From Marinomonas lutimaris (GTDB lineage Bacteria; Pseudomonadota; Gammaproteobacteria; Pseudomonadales; Marinomonadaceae), in contig NZ_JAHLLW010000007.1 of NCBI RefSeq assembly GCF_019426345.1, forward strand, positions 124,001 to 188,000: 64,000 nt of DNA, read 5' to 3'. Positions 26,494-37,429 of this stretch are shown in pieces. The translations under genes were made by a program, and so were the position numbers. Position 1 is the first letter of the stretch, and each line of letters starts with the position of its first letter. Under the pieces are notes generated by a model. It did no database searches, had not been told where the DNA came from, and worked only from the letters and a program-made list of their open reading frames with translations.

Positions 26494-27486
26494 ATGATCC
26501 TTTCTAATCTAGACTCTGCTATTCATGCTTTTTGCGATCATTTCTTAGCCTTTTCTTCTGTCACCAGTTTGATTTTAGTTGCCGCTTTGGTGTTGGATCG
26601 TTTGTTGGGAGAGCCCAAAAGCTGGCATCCACTTATTTGGTTTGGCCGTTGGGTGGATCTTTGTCGTCAGTATATTCAATTGCCATTAGATGCTTCTGCT
26701 TCTCGCCAACGTTTGGTGGGTGTTTTGGCTTGGCTGGTGGCGGTTCTACCTTGGTTGATGGTTTTATTGGCTCTGCTGTGGTTGCTCCCTGATTGGCTGG
26801 ATATTTTGTTGTCCGTTTTGGTGTTGTATTTTGCCATTGGTTGGCAAAGCTTGCGGGAGCATGCGTTGGCCATATATCAGCCGTTATCTGCATCGCCATT
26901 ATCAGACGATAAGCTCGATGAAGCACGCCGTGCCGTGAGCTATATTGTCAGTCGCGATACGCAAAACTTGGATGAGTCTGCCGTGGCGAAAGCAGGTATT
27001 GAGTCAGTATTAGAAAATGGCAGTGATGCGATTTTTGCGCCTATTTTTTGGTTTTTGATATTCGGGGCGCCGGGTGTGCTTTTGTATCGTTTGGCAAATA
27101 CGCTGGATGCCATGTGGGGCTACAAAACAGAATCTTTATTGCACTTCGGCTGGTTTGCCGCACGTTTTGATGATGTGTTGAATTATATTCCGGCTCGTCT
27201 TGTGGTTTATACCTATGGGGCTTGTGGTAAATGGCATTCAGCCATTCGCAGTGCTCGTCGACCTTCTGCGCGCTGGAAAAGCCCTAATGCTGGTCCGGTG
27301 ATGGCGGCGGGTGCTGGTGCGTTAGGTATTCAGTTAGGTGGCGAAGCACCGTATTTTGGCAAAATAGAAACCAGACCGATTCTTGGGGAAGGCGACTTGC
27401 CGACGCCTCGACATTTAAAAGAAGCCATTTGGCTGGTGGATAAAAGCGTGATTTTGTGGGGATTGGTTATATGTCTGTTAGTCTAA
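26494..27486 (+). CDS. cbiB: Adenosylcobinamide-phosphate synthase (CbiB/CobD)
   Basis: The 330-residue integral membrane protein attaches (R)-1-amino-2-propanol or its phosphate to cobyric acid. Recognisable are LVLDRLLGEPKSWHPLIWFGR at the N-terminus, VSYIVSRDTQNLDESAVAKAGIESVLEN and the C-terminal WKSPNAGPVMAAGAGALGI. About four hydrophobic segments are seen. The start is uncertain: ATG 26494 is reported, GTG 26473 is in frame, and neither has a clear ribosome site. The next gene overlaps its 3' end by 16 bases. Confidence 0.92.
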   Translation: MILSNLDSAIHAFCDHFLAFSSVTSLILVAALVLDRLLGEPKSWHPLIWFGRWVDLCRQYIQLPLDASASRQRLVGVLAWLVAVLPWLMVLLALLWLLPDWLDILLSVLVLYFAIGWQSLREHALAIYQPLSASPLSDDKLDEARRAVSYIVSRDTQNLDESAVAKAGIESVLENGSDAIFAPIFWFLIFGAPGVLLYRLANTLDAMWGYKTESLLHFGWFAARFDDVLNYIPARLVVYTYGACGKWHSAIRSARRPSARWKSPNAGPVMAAGAGALGIQLGGEAPYFGKIETRPILGEGDLPTPRHLKEAIWLVDKSVILWGLVICLLV

Positions 27487-28625
27487 AATCTTCTAAGTTA
27501 GGCAGCACTTCAAGTTTAGGAAATGTTCCTAATCTAGAAAGCACTCCGCCGAAACATGGCGGCGATTTGGCTTATTGGCAACGTAAGGTTGGCAGCAAGG
27601 CGTTAAATTGGTTGGATTTATCTTCAGCCTGTAATCGTGAACCTTGGCCTATTCCTGAGGTAGCAGCTTCCTTGTGGATGGATTTACCCGATCAAGCGGA
27701 TTTATTAGACGAAGCCGAGCGCTATTTCGGTCGTCGTCCCAATGCGATTGGTGCGGGTTCTCAGCATATTATCGAATCTTTGCCGCCCATGTTGCTGGCG
27801 AGTCAGTCTTCGGCTTTGCTTACTGCAACGAAAACGGTTTTTGTGCCGCGCATTGGTTATCAGGAACATGCTTTTGCTTGGGAAAAATGGGGCTTTGATA
27901 TTGCTTATTACGATGCATTGGAAGAGTTATTAGGACAGAAATGGGCGGTTGCCGTGGTGATTCAGCCGAACAACCCAACGGGGGAGGTCGCTTCAGCTGA
28001 GGTTTTAACTCAATTGATTGCTTACGCGGAACAGCAGAAAGCCTATCTTGTCGTGGATGAAGCCTTTATTGATGCCAGTCCTGAATTAAGTTTGTTAAAT
28101 CATCAAACGGCTGAAGATCTGAGTGAAGCACTTTTTCTGATGCGCTCGGTTGGGAAATTCTTTGGTTTGGCTGGGGCTCGTGTCGGATTCGTTTTTTGTG
28201 CCAGTAAATGGCAAGCGGCGATAAAGAATTTACTTGGTCCTTGGCCAGTGGCTACGCCAAGTTTGCATTTGGTGCGATTGGCCTTTGCTGATACGGCTTG
28301 GCAGTCTCAGGCTAGACAGAACTTAGCAGTACGGCAAGCGGCGTTTGTTGAACGTGTTGTGCCTAAATTTAATACTATCTTTGATTCTCAAGAGTATGTA
28401 TTGAGTCCGCTGTTTGTGACCTGGACTCTCGAAAGTGGTGACTATGCGGCGCAAGTATTTGAGATGTTGCATCAAGTTGGCGTTCATACTCGCTTAGGCG
28501 AAGGTTGGATTCGTGTGGCATTACCGGCTTTGCATGAAATGGATGCTTTAAATAGCGCATTGATTCGTTTATTAAAAACGGCAGGAGGCCAAACGCAGGG
28601 CTTTTCAAGGGGGCAGCTAGCATGA
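27471..28625 (+). CDS. cobC: Threonine-phosphate decarboxylase (CobC-type)
   Basis: The 384-residue fold-type I PLP enzyme makes (R)-1-amino-2-propanol O-phosphate for the cobalamin side arm. The decarboxylase family is seen from NAIGAGSQHIIESLPP, the aminotransferase-like IQPNNPTGE and VVDEAFID, and the PLP lysine in RSVGKFFGLAGARVGF. The first 25 residues are Ser-rich and not conserved-looking. It overlaps cbiB upstream and cobU downstream (ATGA), so the three are one translationally coupled operon. In Salmonella nomenclature this gene would be cobD. Confidence 0.88.
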   Translation: MSVSLKSSKLGSTSSLGNVPNLESTPPKHGGDLAYWQRKVGSKALNWLDLSSACNREPWPIPEVAASLWMDLPDQADLLDEAERYFGRRPNAIGAGSQHIIESLPPMLLASQSSALLTATKTVFVPRIGYQEHAFAWEKWGFDIAYYDALEELLGQKWAVAVVIQPNNPTGEVASAEVLTQLIAYAEQQKAYLVVDEAFIDASPELSLLNHQTAEDLSEALFLMRSVGKFFGLAGARVGFVFCASKWQAAIKNLLGPWPVATPSLHLVRLAFADTAWQSQARQNLAVRQAAFVERVVPKFNTIFDSQEYVLSPLFVTWTLESGDYAAQVFEMLHQVGVHTRLGEGWIRVALPALHEMDALNSALIRLLKTAGGQTQGFSRGQLA

Positions 28626-29134
28626 AGCATCTCGTTTTAGGTGGCGTTCGTAGTGGTAAAAGTGCTTTTGCTCAAGAACAAATAGCCGCTTCTGGAAAAC
28701 CGGTGTGTTATGTGGCGACGTCTCACGTGTGGGACGACGATATGGCGGATCGTGTTCGTCAGCACAAAGATAACCGACCGAGTGAATGGCAATTGATAGA
28801 AGAGCCATTAGCATTGGCAAGTGTCTTACATTCTCTTAATTCACCTGATCAAGCAGTCATTGTTGAGTGTTTTACCTTATGGATGACAAATTTATTGTGC
28901 CTAGAAGATGAAACTCGTTTGGAAGAGGAAAAACAAGCACTATTAAATGCGGTTGAAGTGTTTGAAGGAGATTTAGTTCTAGTATCGAGTGAGGTAGGTC
29001 TAGGTATTATGCCGATGAATGCGCTGGCTAGGCGTTTTGGTGATGAGGCTGGCACAATGAATCAGGCGCTAGCTAAATTGACCGATCGGGTAACTTTTGT
29101 TGCGGCCGGCCTACCATTACCGCTAAAATCTTAA
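28622..29134 (+). CDS. cobU: Adenosylcobinamide kinase / guanylyltransferase (CobU/CobP)
   Basis: The 170-residue bifunctional enzyme phosphorylates adenosylcobinamide and adds GMP from GTP to give AdoCbi-GDP. The P-loop is GGVRSGKSAFAQ at the N-terminus, with CYVATS, the VECFTLWMTNLL strand and EVGLGIMPMNALARRFGDEAG as family landmarks. It overlaps the decarboxylase gene by four bases. The next enzyme of the nucleotide loop, CobS, is not found in this window. Confidence 0.93.
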   Translation: MKHLVLGGVRSGKSAFAQEQIAASGKPVCYVATSHVWDDDMADRVRQHKDNRPSEWQLIEEPLALASVLHSLNSPDQAVIVECFTLWMTNLLCLEDETRLEEEKQALLNAVEVFEGDLVLVSSEVGLGIMPMNALARRFGDEAGTMNQALAKLTDRVTFVAAGLPLPLKS

Positions 29135-29232
29135 TCTTTTATTTCCACTCAATCTTTTCTTGTATTATGTTATTCCTTTAGCGGTACATAATTGAGAAAT
29201 CAAAACCAATAGCGAAAGGCGTAGGAGCTTTG

Positions 29233-29730
29233 ATGACCCCTTATTCAAAAGATTTTCCGGTATCTTGGGAAGAGTTACATAGGAATGCTCGCGCTTTGTC
29301 TTGGCGTTTGCTTGAGCAAGGTCCTTGGAAGGGTATTATCGCTATCACTCGTGGTGGTTTAGTGCCTGCGGCTATTTTATGTCGCGAAATGGATATTCGT
29401 TTAATTGATACGATTTGTATTGTTAGTTACGGCGCTGGCGAAAAAGCCGACGGAGTAATGAAACAAGGTGAGCTGAACGTTTTGAAAGGTGTAGAAGGCG
29501 ACGGTGAAGGTTTTATTTTGATCGATGATTTAGTTGATACGGGACGTACTGCGGCAAAAGTACGTGAAATGTTGCCTAAAGCACATTTTGCAACCATTTA
29601 CGCAAAACCTGCCGGTAAGCCATTAGTTGATACTTTTATTACCGAAGTAAGCCAAGATACGTGGATACGTTTTCCTTGGGATATGGAATATACGTTTTCA
29701 ACCCCTTTGGCAGATCGTCACGCAAAGTAA
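29233..29730 (+). CDS. gpt: Xanthine-guanine phosphoribosyltransferase
   Basis: The 165-residue purine salvage enzyme converts xanthine or guanine with PRPP to XMP or GMP. The PRPP-binding motif [13 protein letters not shown] (about residues 97-109), the early [12 protein letters not shown] loop and the closing [12 protein letters not shown] are all typical of Gpt. ATG 29233 is preferred to the TTG three bases upstream, with AGGAG at the proper distance. It sits alone after the cobalamin operon and is followed by an imperfect long hairpin. Confidence 0.92.
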   Translation: MTPYSKDFPVSWEELHRNARALSWRLLEQGPWKGIIAITRGGLVPAAILCREMDIRLIDTICIVSYGAGEKADGVMKQGELNVLKGVEGDGEGFILIDDLVDTGRTAAKVREMLPKAHFATIYAKPAGKPLVDTFITEVSQDTWIRFPWDMEYTFSTPLADRHAK

Positions 29731-29785
29731 GTATTCACTTCAGCCACATACTCCCTAAAAAAGTCTAAAGAGAAAACCTCAACAG

Positions 29786-29877
29786 AAAGTTAGTTATCGT
29801 TTGACACAAAAGGAGCGAGAGAGTTTGCAAAATTACACAAAACTCTCGCTTCCTTTACACAGTTTTCAGCTAACTTT
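29786..29877. repeat. Imperfect long inverted repeat after gpt
   Basis: Outer arms AAAGTTAG / CTAACTTT (29786-29793, 29870-29877) enclose further pairing, GGAGCGAGAG against CTCTCGCTTCC, so most of this 92-base stretch could fold into one interrupted hairpin. It lies in the 253-base gap between gpt and the DUF2914 gene; no T-run marks a simple terminator. Confidence 0.45.
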
Positions 29878-29983
29878 ATGGTTATATTCATTTCTAAATT
29901 AGAGTCAAAGAGCGGCGAAATAAATAGCGTGTTCCACGCATTTTTAATGCAAATGTTTTATGTGATTACAATAGGGTTTTAAT

Positions 29984-30391
29984 ATGTGGCAAACGTTAAC
30001 TAGAGTTGCTTTGGCTGGTATTTTATCGTTTGCGATGATTTTACCTGCTTGGGCTGAAGGTACTGTGGCTCGTGCTCAATTTTCAACAGATGTTGTTGAT
30101 CGCGAACCAATTGATGATATTGGTCCCACTGTAAAAGTAGAATACGGTGAAATTCAAAGAATATACTTCTTTACTGATTTGCGTGATATGTCTGGCAGCC
30201 AAGTGATTCATCGTTGGAAGCTAGACGGCGAAGATCAAGCGGATGTAGGTTTTGATATAGGTGGTGACCGTTGGCGTGTATGGTCAAGTAAGCGATTAAT
30301 GCCAGGCTTTGATGGCAAATGGAGTGTGGATGTTGTTCAGGATGGCCAAGTGATAGAAACTCGTACGTTTGATTATGTAGATGAAGGCTAG
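29984..30391 (+). CDS. DUF2914 family exported protein
   Basis: The 135-residue protein has a Sec signal peptide (hydrophobic core near residues 9-22, cleavage after PAWA) and a DUF2914 domain: VARAQFSTDVVDREPID, then IYFFTDLRDM, IHRWKLDG and the terminal GKWSVDVVQDGQVIETRTFDY. DUF2914 is a small beta-sandwich-like domain of unknown role, often periplasmic. It is followed 50 bases later by the DUF1904 gene on the same strand. Confidence 0.75.
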   Translation: MWQTLTRVALAGILSFAMILPAWAEGTVARAQFSTDVVDREPIDDIGPTVKVEYGEIQRIYFFTDLRDMSGSQVIHRWKLDGEDQADVGFDIGGDRWRVWSSKRLMPGFDGKWSVDVVQDGQVIETRTFDYVDEG

Positions 30392-30441
30392 TAAATCAGG
30401 CATTATTTACGGCTAATTTTTAATATCGACTAGGGATTAAT

Positions 30442-30774
30442 ATGCCTCATTTACGTGTTCGTGGACTCGCTTTTGACGAATTAGAATCTATCGCAGATAT
30501 TTTGATAGAAAATTTAGCTGAAATTACCGATACGCCTAATTCGCATTTTACACTTGAATACCAAGCAACAACCTACCTTGCTGTCGGCGGTGCTTCACCT
30601 GCTTATCCGTTTTTTGATGTTTTGTGGTTTGACCGAGGCGATGAAGTAAAACGCAAAGTGGCGTTAATCATTGAAGAGTTGGTTAGACCATTGGTAGATA
30701 GTGGCCAAGACATTACCGTTTTGTTTCATGATCTACAGGGCAAAGATTATTACGAGAATGGCGAGCATTTTTGA
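30442..30774 (+). CDS. DUF1904 family protein
   Basis: The 110-residue cytoplasmic protein of DUF1904 looks like a tautomerase-fold domain: MPHLRVRGLAFDELESIADILIENLAEI with Pro after Met, as in tautomerases, and a closing DITVLFHDLQGKDYYENGEHF. Whether the N-terminal proline is catalytic is unknown. It is convergent with astB, with a small hairpin between them. Confidence 0.75.
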   Translation: MPHLRVRGLAFDELESIADILIENLAEITDTPNSHFTLEYQATTYLAVGGASPAYPFFDVLWFDRGDEVKRKVALIIEELVRPLVDSGQDITVLFHDLQGKDYYENGEHF

Positions 30775-30884
30775 GCAACCTTTTCTCGATTACTACGCTT
30801 GCTAACACTTTGTTAAAAATAGACTCGGAATGCTCATTTATAAATATAAACTCCGCTTCCTCGTCTATTTTTGCCTTGTTTTAG

Positions 30885-30908
30885 CTTTGCTCGCTACATC
30901 GAGCAAAG
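30885..30908. terminator. Possible hairpin terminator between DUF1904 gene and astB
   Basis: Perfect 9-bp stem CTTTGCTCG / CGAGCAAAG with a six-base loop between two convergent genes. T-runs on either side are poor, so activity is uncertain. Confidence 0.4.
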
Positions 30909-30943
30909 GCCTCTATGTTTAACTTCTTTATTGATTTCGAACC

Positions 30944-32290
30944 TTACCTTTGAAATTCGTAAACACTTCCCAAGTTCATTATCTGAGTTAACTCATCTAA
31001 TGCGTTGCGGCTTTCGATTAGCAATTGCGGATCGGCAAGGTCTTTTTCATGCAGTTCATCTCGGTAATGCTTATCTACCCAAGTATTTAAAAGCTCAAAC
31101 AAGGTATTATTCATTAGAGTAGATGGATTAATCGCCGCTTGCTCAGCTTGCGTTAAAGCAACGCGAAGTCGCAGGCAAGCTGGGCCGCCGCCGTTGCTCA
31201 TGCTTTGTTTAAGATCGAAGACTTTGATTTCATTTATGGGTGATTGACCAGCAACTAGGCTATTTAAATACGTCCAAACTGCAGTATTATTCTCACATTC
31301 TCCTGGTACAACCAGTACCATGTCATCGTCGCCACGGCTTAATAATTGGCTATTAAACAGGTATGACTGAATGCAGTCTTGTACCGATACCGCGTCGCTT
31401 GGTACTTCAATCAGGTGGAACTTAGATGCCCTATCTCCCCACGCTGTGAGTAAGTCTTGCTTCATTTTAGCCGTATCCAAGAAGGCTTCTTGATGATAAA
31501 AATGCGCATTGCGATTGCCAACGGCGATCACGTCATTATGGAAAACACCAGCGTCAATGACACTTGGGTTTTGCTGTGCGTAAACCACTTGATCCGCGGA
31601 TAAACCGTGACGACGAGCAACCGCTTGTGAAGCTTCCAGAGTGTGACGAGCTGGAAATTTAGCAGGATGCGGTGCGTTATAATTAAAAGCTTCCATTCCA
31701 TACACAAAGAATTCGATACCTTGTTCGCCATAACCATGACAAAAACGTGTGTGGTTTGCTGCGCCTTCATCACCAAAATGATCGACGCTAGGCAAGGCGG
31801 GGTGATGAGCGAAGTGCTTATCGTCGCTGAAAGTCGCTTGTAAAATCGCGCCAGTGGTTTCATGTTCTATTGAACGATGGAACTTGTTTACCAAGTTGGC
31901 TGGCGTGAAATGTACTCGTTTGTCGCTGGTGTCACCACTTGGTGATACGGTTGCGGCATTGGCTGTCCACATACAAGACGCAGAGCTAACCGCAGCAAGC
32001 AGTTTTGGTGCTTGTTTAGCGGCTTGTTCCAATATATAGGCATCAGTACCAGAAAAACCTAAACGACGCAGCGTAGGGATGTGCGGACGTTCGTGTGGCG
32101 CGAGTACGCCTTGTACAAACCCCATGTCAGCCAAGGCTTTCATTTTTACCAAGCCTTGTTTTGCCGCCGCTTTCGGATTGGATGGGCGTGCAGAGTTATT
32201 CAATGAAGCGACGTTACCAAAAGATAGGCCGCTGTAGTTGTGGGTTGGGCCCACTAAGCCGTCAAAATTGGCTTCTGTCGCTATGTTCAT
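30944..32290 (-). CDS. astB: N-succinylarginine dihydrolase
   Basis: The 448-residue enzyme converts N2-succinylarginine to N2-succinylornithine, CO2 and ammonia in the arginine succinyltransferase pathway. The family opening [23 protein letters not shown], the [13 protein letters not shown]-like stretch and the late [15 protein letters not shown] with the catalytic cysteine are visible. It is the last gene of the minus-strand cluster aruF-aruG-astD-astB; AGGCAATT precedes the ATG. The desuccinylase gene astE is not downstream. Confidence 0.95.
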   Translation of the reverse strand: MNIATEANFDGLVGPTHNYSGLSFGNVASLNNSARPSNPKAAAKQGLVKMKALADMGFVQGVLAPHERPHIPTLRRLGFSGTDAYILEQAAKQAPKLLAAVSSASCMWTANAATVSPSGDTSDKRVHFTPANLVNKFHRSIEHETTGAILQATFSDDKHFAHHPALPSVDHFGDEGAANHTRFCHGYGEQGIEFFVYGMEAFNYNAPHPAKFPARHTLEASQAVARRHGLSADQVVYAQQNPSVIDAGVFHNDVIAVGNRNAHFYHQEAFLDTAKMKQDLLTAWGDRASKFHLIEVPSDAVSVQDCIQSYLFNSQLLSRGDDDMVLVVPGECENNTAVWTYLNSLVAGQSPINEIKVFDLKQSMSNGGGPACLRLRVALTQAEQAAINPSTLMNNTLFELLNTWVDKHYRDELHEKDLADPQLLIESRNALDELTQIMNLGSVYEFQR

Positions 32291-32323
32291 AATTGCCTCT
32301 TGTAAATTGCGTATTCTATTTCG

Positions 32324-34875
<2,552 letters not shown>

Positions 34876-34945
34876 GATGGTGTTCCTCGTGTTTAATTAA
34901 GCTGCTTTTGACGGTTATTAAGGTCACGCAGGTGGTTATTATTGT

Positions 34946-35959
34946 TTATAGAGCAACCCATTGGATGCGTTTTCCTGAAGAAATACCCAATCGTTCTTGG
35001 GTGGTTTTTTCTAATGCTAATCCTGCTGCTTGTGGTTCAGCAGGTGCAGCAGTCACTCTAAAATGTTCTAAATGGCCTGTTGATATAAGGTGCATAGCGC
35101 CTTTTGAGGTTTCTGTTAGCGTTAGTGCCTTGTCAGTTTTCTGGTTGGTAATGGTGTGCAGGCTTTCTGTTCTTGCTTCGATACTTGGTCCAGCATCAAA
35201 TATGTCTACATAGCCCCGGAACTCAAAACCTTCCTCTAATAAAATGTCGGCACTTTGACCTGAGTTTTCATGCACAACACCAATGGCTTCTTGTGCTGCT
35301 TCTGGAAGCGTTGGTACATAAATAGGGTAGCGCGGCATTAATTCTGCGATGAAGTTTTTGTTACTGACACCTGAAAGATAGTCGGCTTTCTTGAAGTCCA
35401 TGGTAAAAAAGTGTTTTCCCAAGGCATCCCAAAAAGCAGAGTAACCGTGTTTGTCGCTTTCACCACGTAGCTCTGCGAATAATCGTTTGGTAAAACGCTC
35501 TGGGTAACGAGCGATAAAGAGTAAGCGAGCTCGTGATAGCAAAGACATGGCAACGGGATTCTGGTGGGCCTTGTCGACAACTAAGGCGATAAGCCGACTT
35601 GTTCCGCTATAGTCGTGACATAAGAAAAGAGCAGGGATACGATTGTGAATTTGTAACTGTGGCGACGCGTGTACCACTTCATCAATTCGGTAGCTGTAAA
35701 ACGGTGTATCGACTCCGACCATAGCATCAATACCACAGCAGCCAACAATCTGTTCATTGCTGGTATCTACCAACACAAACAAGTAGGATTCGTCGCCTGG
35801 CTGCACTACGTCGGTTTGAAAAGAACGGCGTGAAGAAGCAATTTTGTCGTTCAGGCGCTCTCTATTGGCTGGGAAATTTGTAATACCAATACCTGCCTGT
35901 TGAGCAAGGCGTTCCAGCGCAGGAAGATCTGCAAAATCTACTGGACGTACTAGATACAT
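34946..35959 (-). CDS. aruF: Arginine/ornithine N-succinyltransferase, subunit I-like (AruF)
   Basis: The 337-residue paralogue of the next gene has the same AstA fold: VRPVDFADLPALERLAQQAGIGIT, FYSYRIDEVVHASPQLQIHNRIP and AELMPRYPIYVPTLPEAAQEAIGVVHENS. It should be the alpha subunit of the heteromeric succinyltransferase that commits arginine to succinyl catabolism. It is the first gene of the cluster, so the promoter is expected between 35960 and 36113. AGGAA precedes the ATG. AstC/AruC, which normally precedes it in Pseudomonas, is not here. Confidence 0.88.
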   Translation of the reverse strand: MYLVRPVDFADLPALERLAQQAGIGITNFPANRERLNDKIASSRRSFQTDVVQPGDESYLFVLVDTSNEQIVGCCGIDAMVGVDTPFYSYRIDEVVHASPQLQIHNRIPALFLCHDYSGTSRLIALVVDKAHQNPVAMSLLSRARLLFIARYPERFTKRLFAELRGESDKHGYSAFWDALGKHFFTMDFKKADYLSGVSNKNFIAELMPRYPIYVPTLPEAAQEAIGVVHENSGQSADILLEEGFEFRGYVDIFDAGPSIEARTESLHTITNQKTDKALTLTETSKGAMHLISTGHLEHFRVTAAPAEPQAAGLALEKTTQERLGISSGKRIQWVAL

Positions 35960-36113
35960 AGAAAATTCCTGAAAATGAGTTAGGGCGATAGTATGTAAGT
36001 ATTATTGCTGAGTTCTATTAGGCGTGTAAGAGAGCAACTTTCGAATTGGCGACAAGTTTTTCTAGATATTGGCTAATTATGGTCGATTTTTAAAAAGTAT
36101 AGAGGGTTTAGAT

Positions 36114-36335
36114 ATGAAGGCTGGCGTTTATCAACATTATAAAGGGGCGCTGTACTGGGTTGAGCGAGTGGTAAAGCACAGTGAAACAGAAGAAGAACTG
36201 GTGATTTATCAGGCCTTATATGGTGAGTTCGGTTGGTGGGCAAGGCCATTAAGTATGTTTCAAGAGTCTGTTGAGATAAATGGAGAAAGAATCCCGCGTT
36301 TTGATTGGGTCAGAGCAGAGCTCGACGCGGGATAA
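36114..36335 (+). CDS. DUF1653 family protein
   Basis: A 73-residue protein nearly equal to the DUF1653 domain: KAGVYQHYKGALYWVERVVKHSETEEELVIYQALYGEFGWWARPLSMFQESVEINGERIPRFDWV. These small Trp-rich SH3-like proteins are widespread and uncharacterised. ATG 36114, preceded by AGAGGG, is preferred over an upstream ATG at 36069. It is divergent from the arginine catabolic cluster and convergent with a LysR gene. Confidence 0.8.
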   Translation: MKAGVYQHYKGALYWVERVVKHSETEEELVIYQALYGEFGWWARPLSMFQESVEINGERIPRFDWVRAELDAG

Positions 36336-36356
36336 TAATATTATATTGGACATGTA

Positions 36357-37337
36357 TTAGGCTGGCGAATGCATCCAGGGTGATTCGCGCATGAAGTAAA
36401 TGATTTGCTCTCTCAGCCAGCGATGGGCAAGGTCATTGTTAAAACGCTCATGCCAAAAAATATGTATAGGATGTCGACCATGATATTCATCGATCTCCAA
36501 TACTTCTTTTGGAATTGGCAGTATTCTTACGGGGTAAAAATGTGCTTTTTCACACATCACTTGCAAGAATAAGTCTCCAATTGAGCGCGAAGTGACAAGT
36601 GCCATTCCTCGTTTCACCGCCTGCATAGCGACCATTAAGCTATCTGTCTCTAAGCTAGGTTGAATGATGTGGCCTTGTTGTTTGAGCTTTTGTTCTGTTT
36701 TTGAAAAAGAGCTATTGCGATGACTGCGCAAGTGATGAGTAACCACTTTATGTGCAAGTAGATCTGTCACCGATAATTCATCTTGATGGAATAATGGATG
36801 CGCTTCACTTAATACAATGCAGGCTTCCATATAACCTATGAGTTTGCTGCGAATATTTCCAGGCGTATCATTAATACGCATAATCCCAAGATCTATATTG
36901 CCAGAAACAAGTTCATCAAGCTGTGAGTCACCCCATGAGCTTATTGATAATCTCATGCCTGGTGCTTGGTATTGTAATGATGCTAGTAATGGCTCAATAA
37001 AGTTTTCAAGATCGCCTTCATCTGCACGTAATTTAAAGCGACGATCTAAATTTTTTAGATCTAATGAATTTGGACTCATTAATTCAGATAGAGAGCTTAA
37101 AATTGGCTGTATCAGGTCGTGTAACTCTGAAGCGCGAGCCGTTGGGCTTAAGCCATAAGCTTGGCGGGTGAATAGAGAATCTTTAAACAAGTCCCTTAAT
37201 CGCTGCAAACTTTTGCTAAGTGCTGGTTGGGTCACTCCAAGTCTTTCTGCTGCTCGTGAAACACTGCCTTCTTCCATAATAGTGACGAAGGCGACGAGTA
37301 GCTTAATGTCCAGTTTTAAGATTTCGTCTAAATGCAT
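36357..37337 (-). CDS. LysR-family regulator
   Basis: The 326-residue LysR protein of the NodD/NahR/LinR-like group has the DNA-binding motif GSVSRAAERLGVTQPALSKSLQRLRDLFKDSLFTR and an effector domain with FKLRADEGDLENFIEPLLASL and DLGIMRI. It lies directly downstream of the RND operon on the same strand, 92 bases apart with a hairpin between. Control of the pump is possible, but no divergent promoter arrangement supports it. Confidence 0.85.
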   Translation of the reverse strand: MHLDEILKLDIKLLVAFVTIMEEGSVSRAAERLGVTQPALSKSLQRLRDLFKDSLFTRQAYGLSPTARASELHDLIQPILSSLSELMSPNSLDLKNLDRRFKLRADEGDLENFIEPLLASLQYQAPGMRLSISSWGDSQLDELVSGNIDLGIMRINDTPGNIRSKLIGYMEACIVLSEAHPLFHQDELSVTDLLAHKVVTHHLRSHRNSSFSKTEQKLKQQGHIIQPSLETDSLMVAMQAVKRGMALVTSRSIGDLFLQVMCEKAHFYPVRILPIPKEVLEIDEYHGRHPIHIFWHERFNNDLAHRWLREQIIYFMRESPWMHSPA

Positions 37338-37372
37338 AAATTTCTCAAATAAGATAGATTACTGGGTAATCA

Positions 37373-37411
37373 AGAGCCTTACCTTCTATCCACGATAAGG
37401 CTCTCTCTTTT
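37373..37411 (+). terminator. Terminator-like hairpin facing the plus strand
   Basis: Stem AGAGCCTTA / TAAGGCTCT with a 14-base loop and a plus-strand T-run, although both flanking genes are on the minus strand. On the minus strand the hairpin has no T-run. Confidence 0.45.
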
Positions 37412-37429
37412 TAATATCACATTTAGGTA

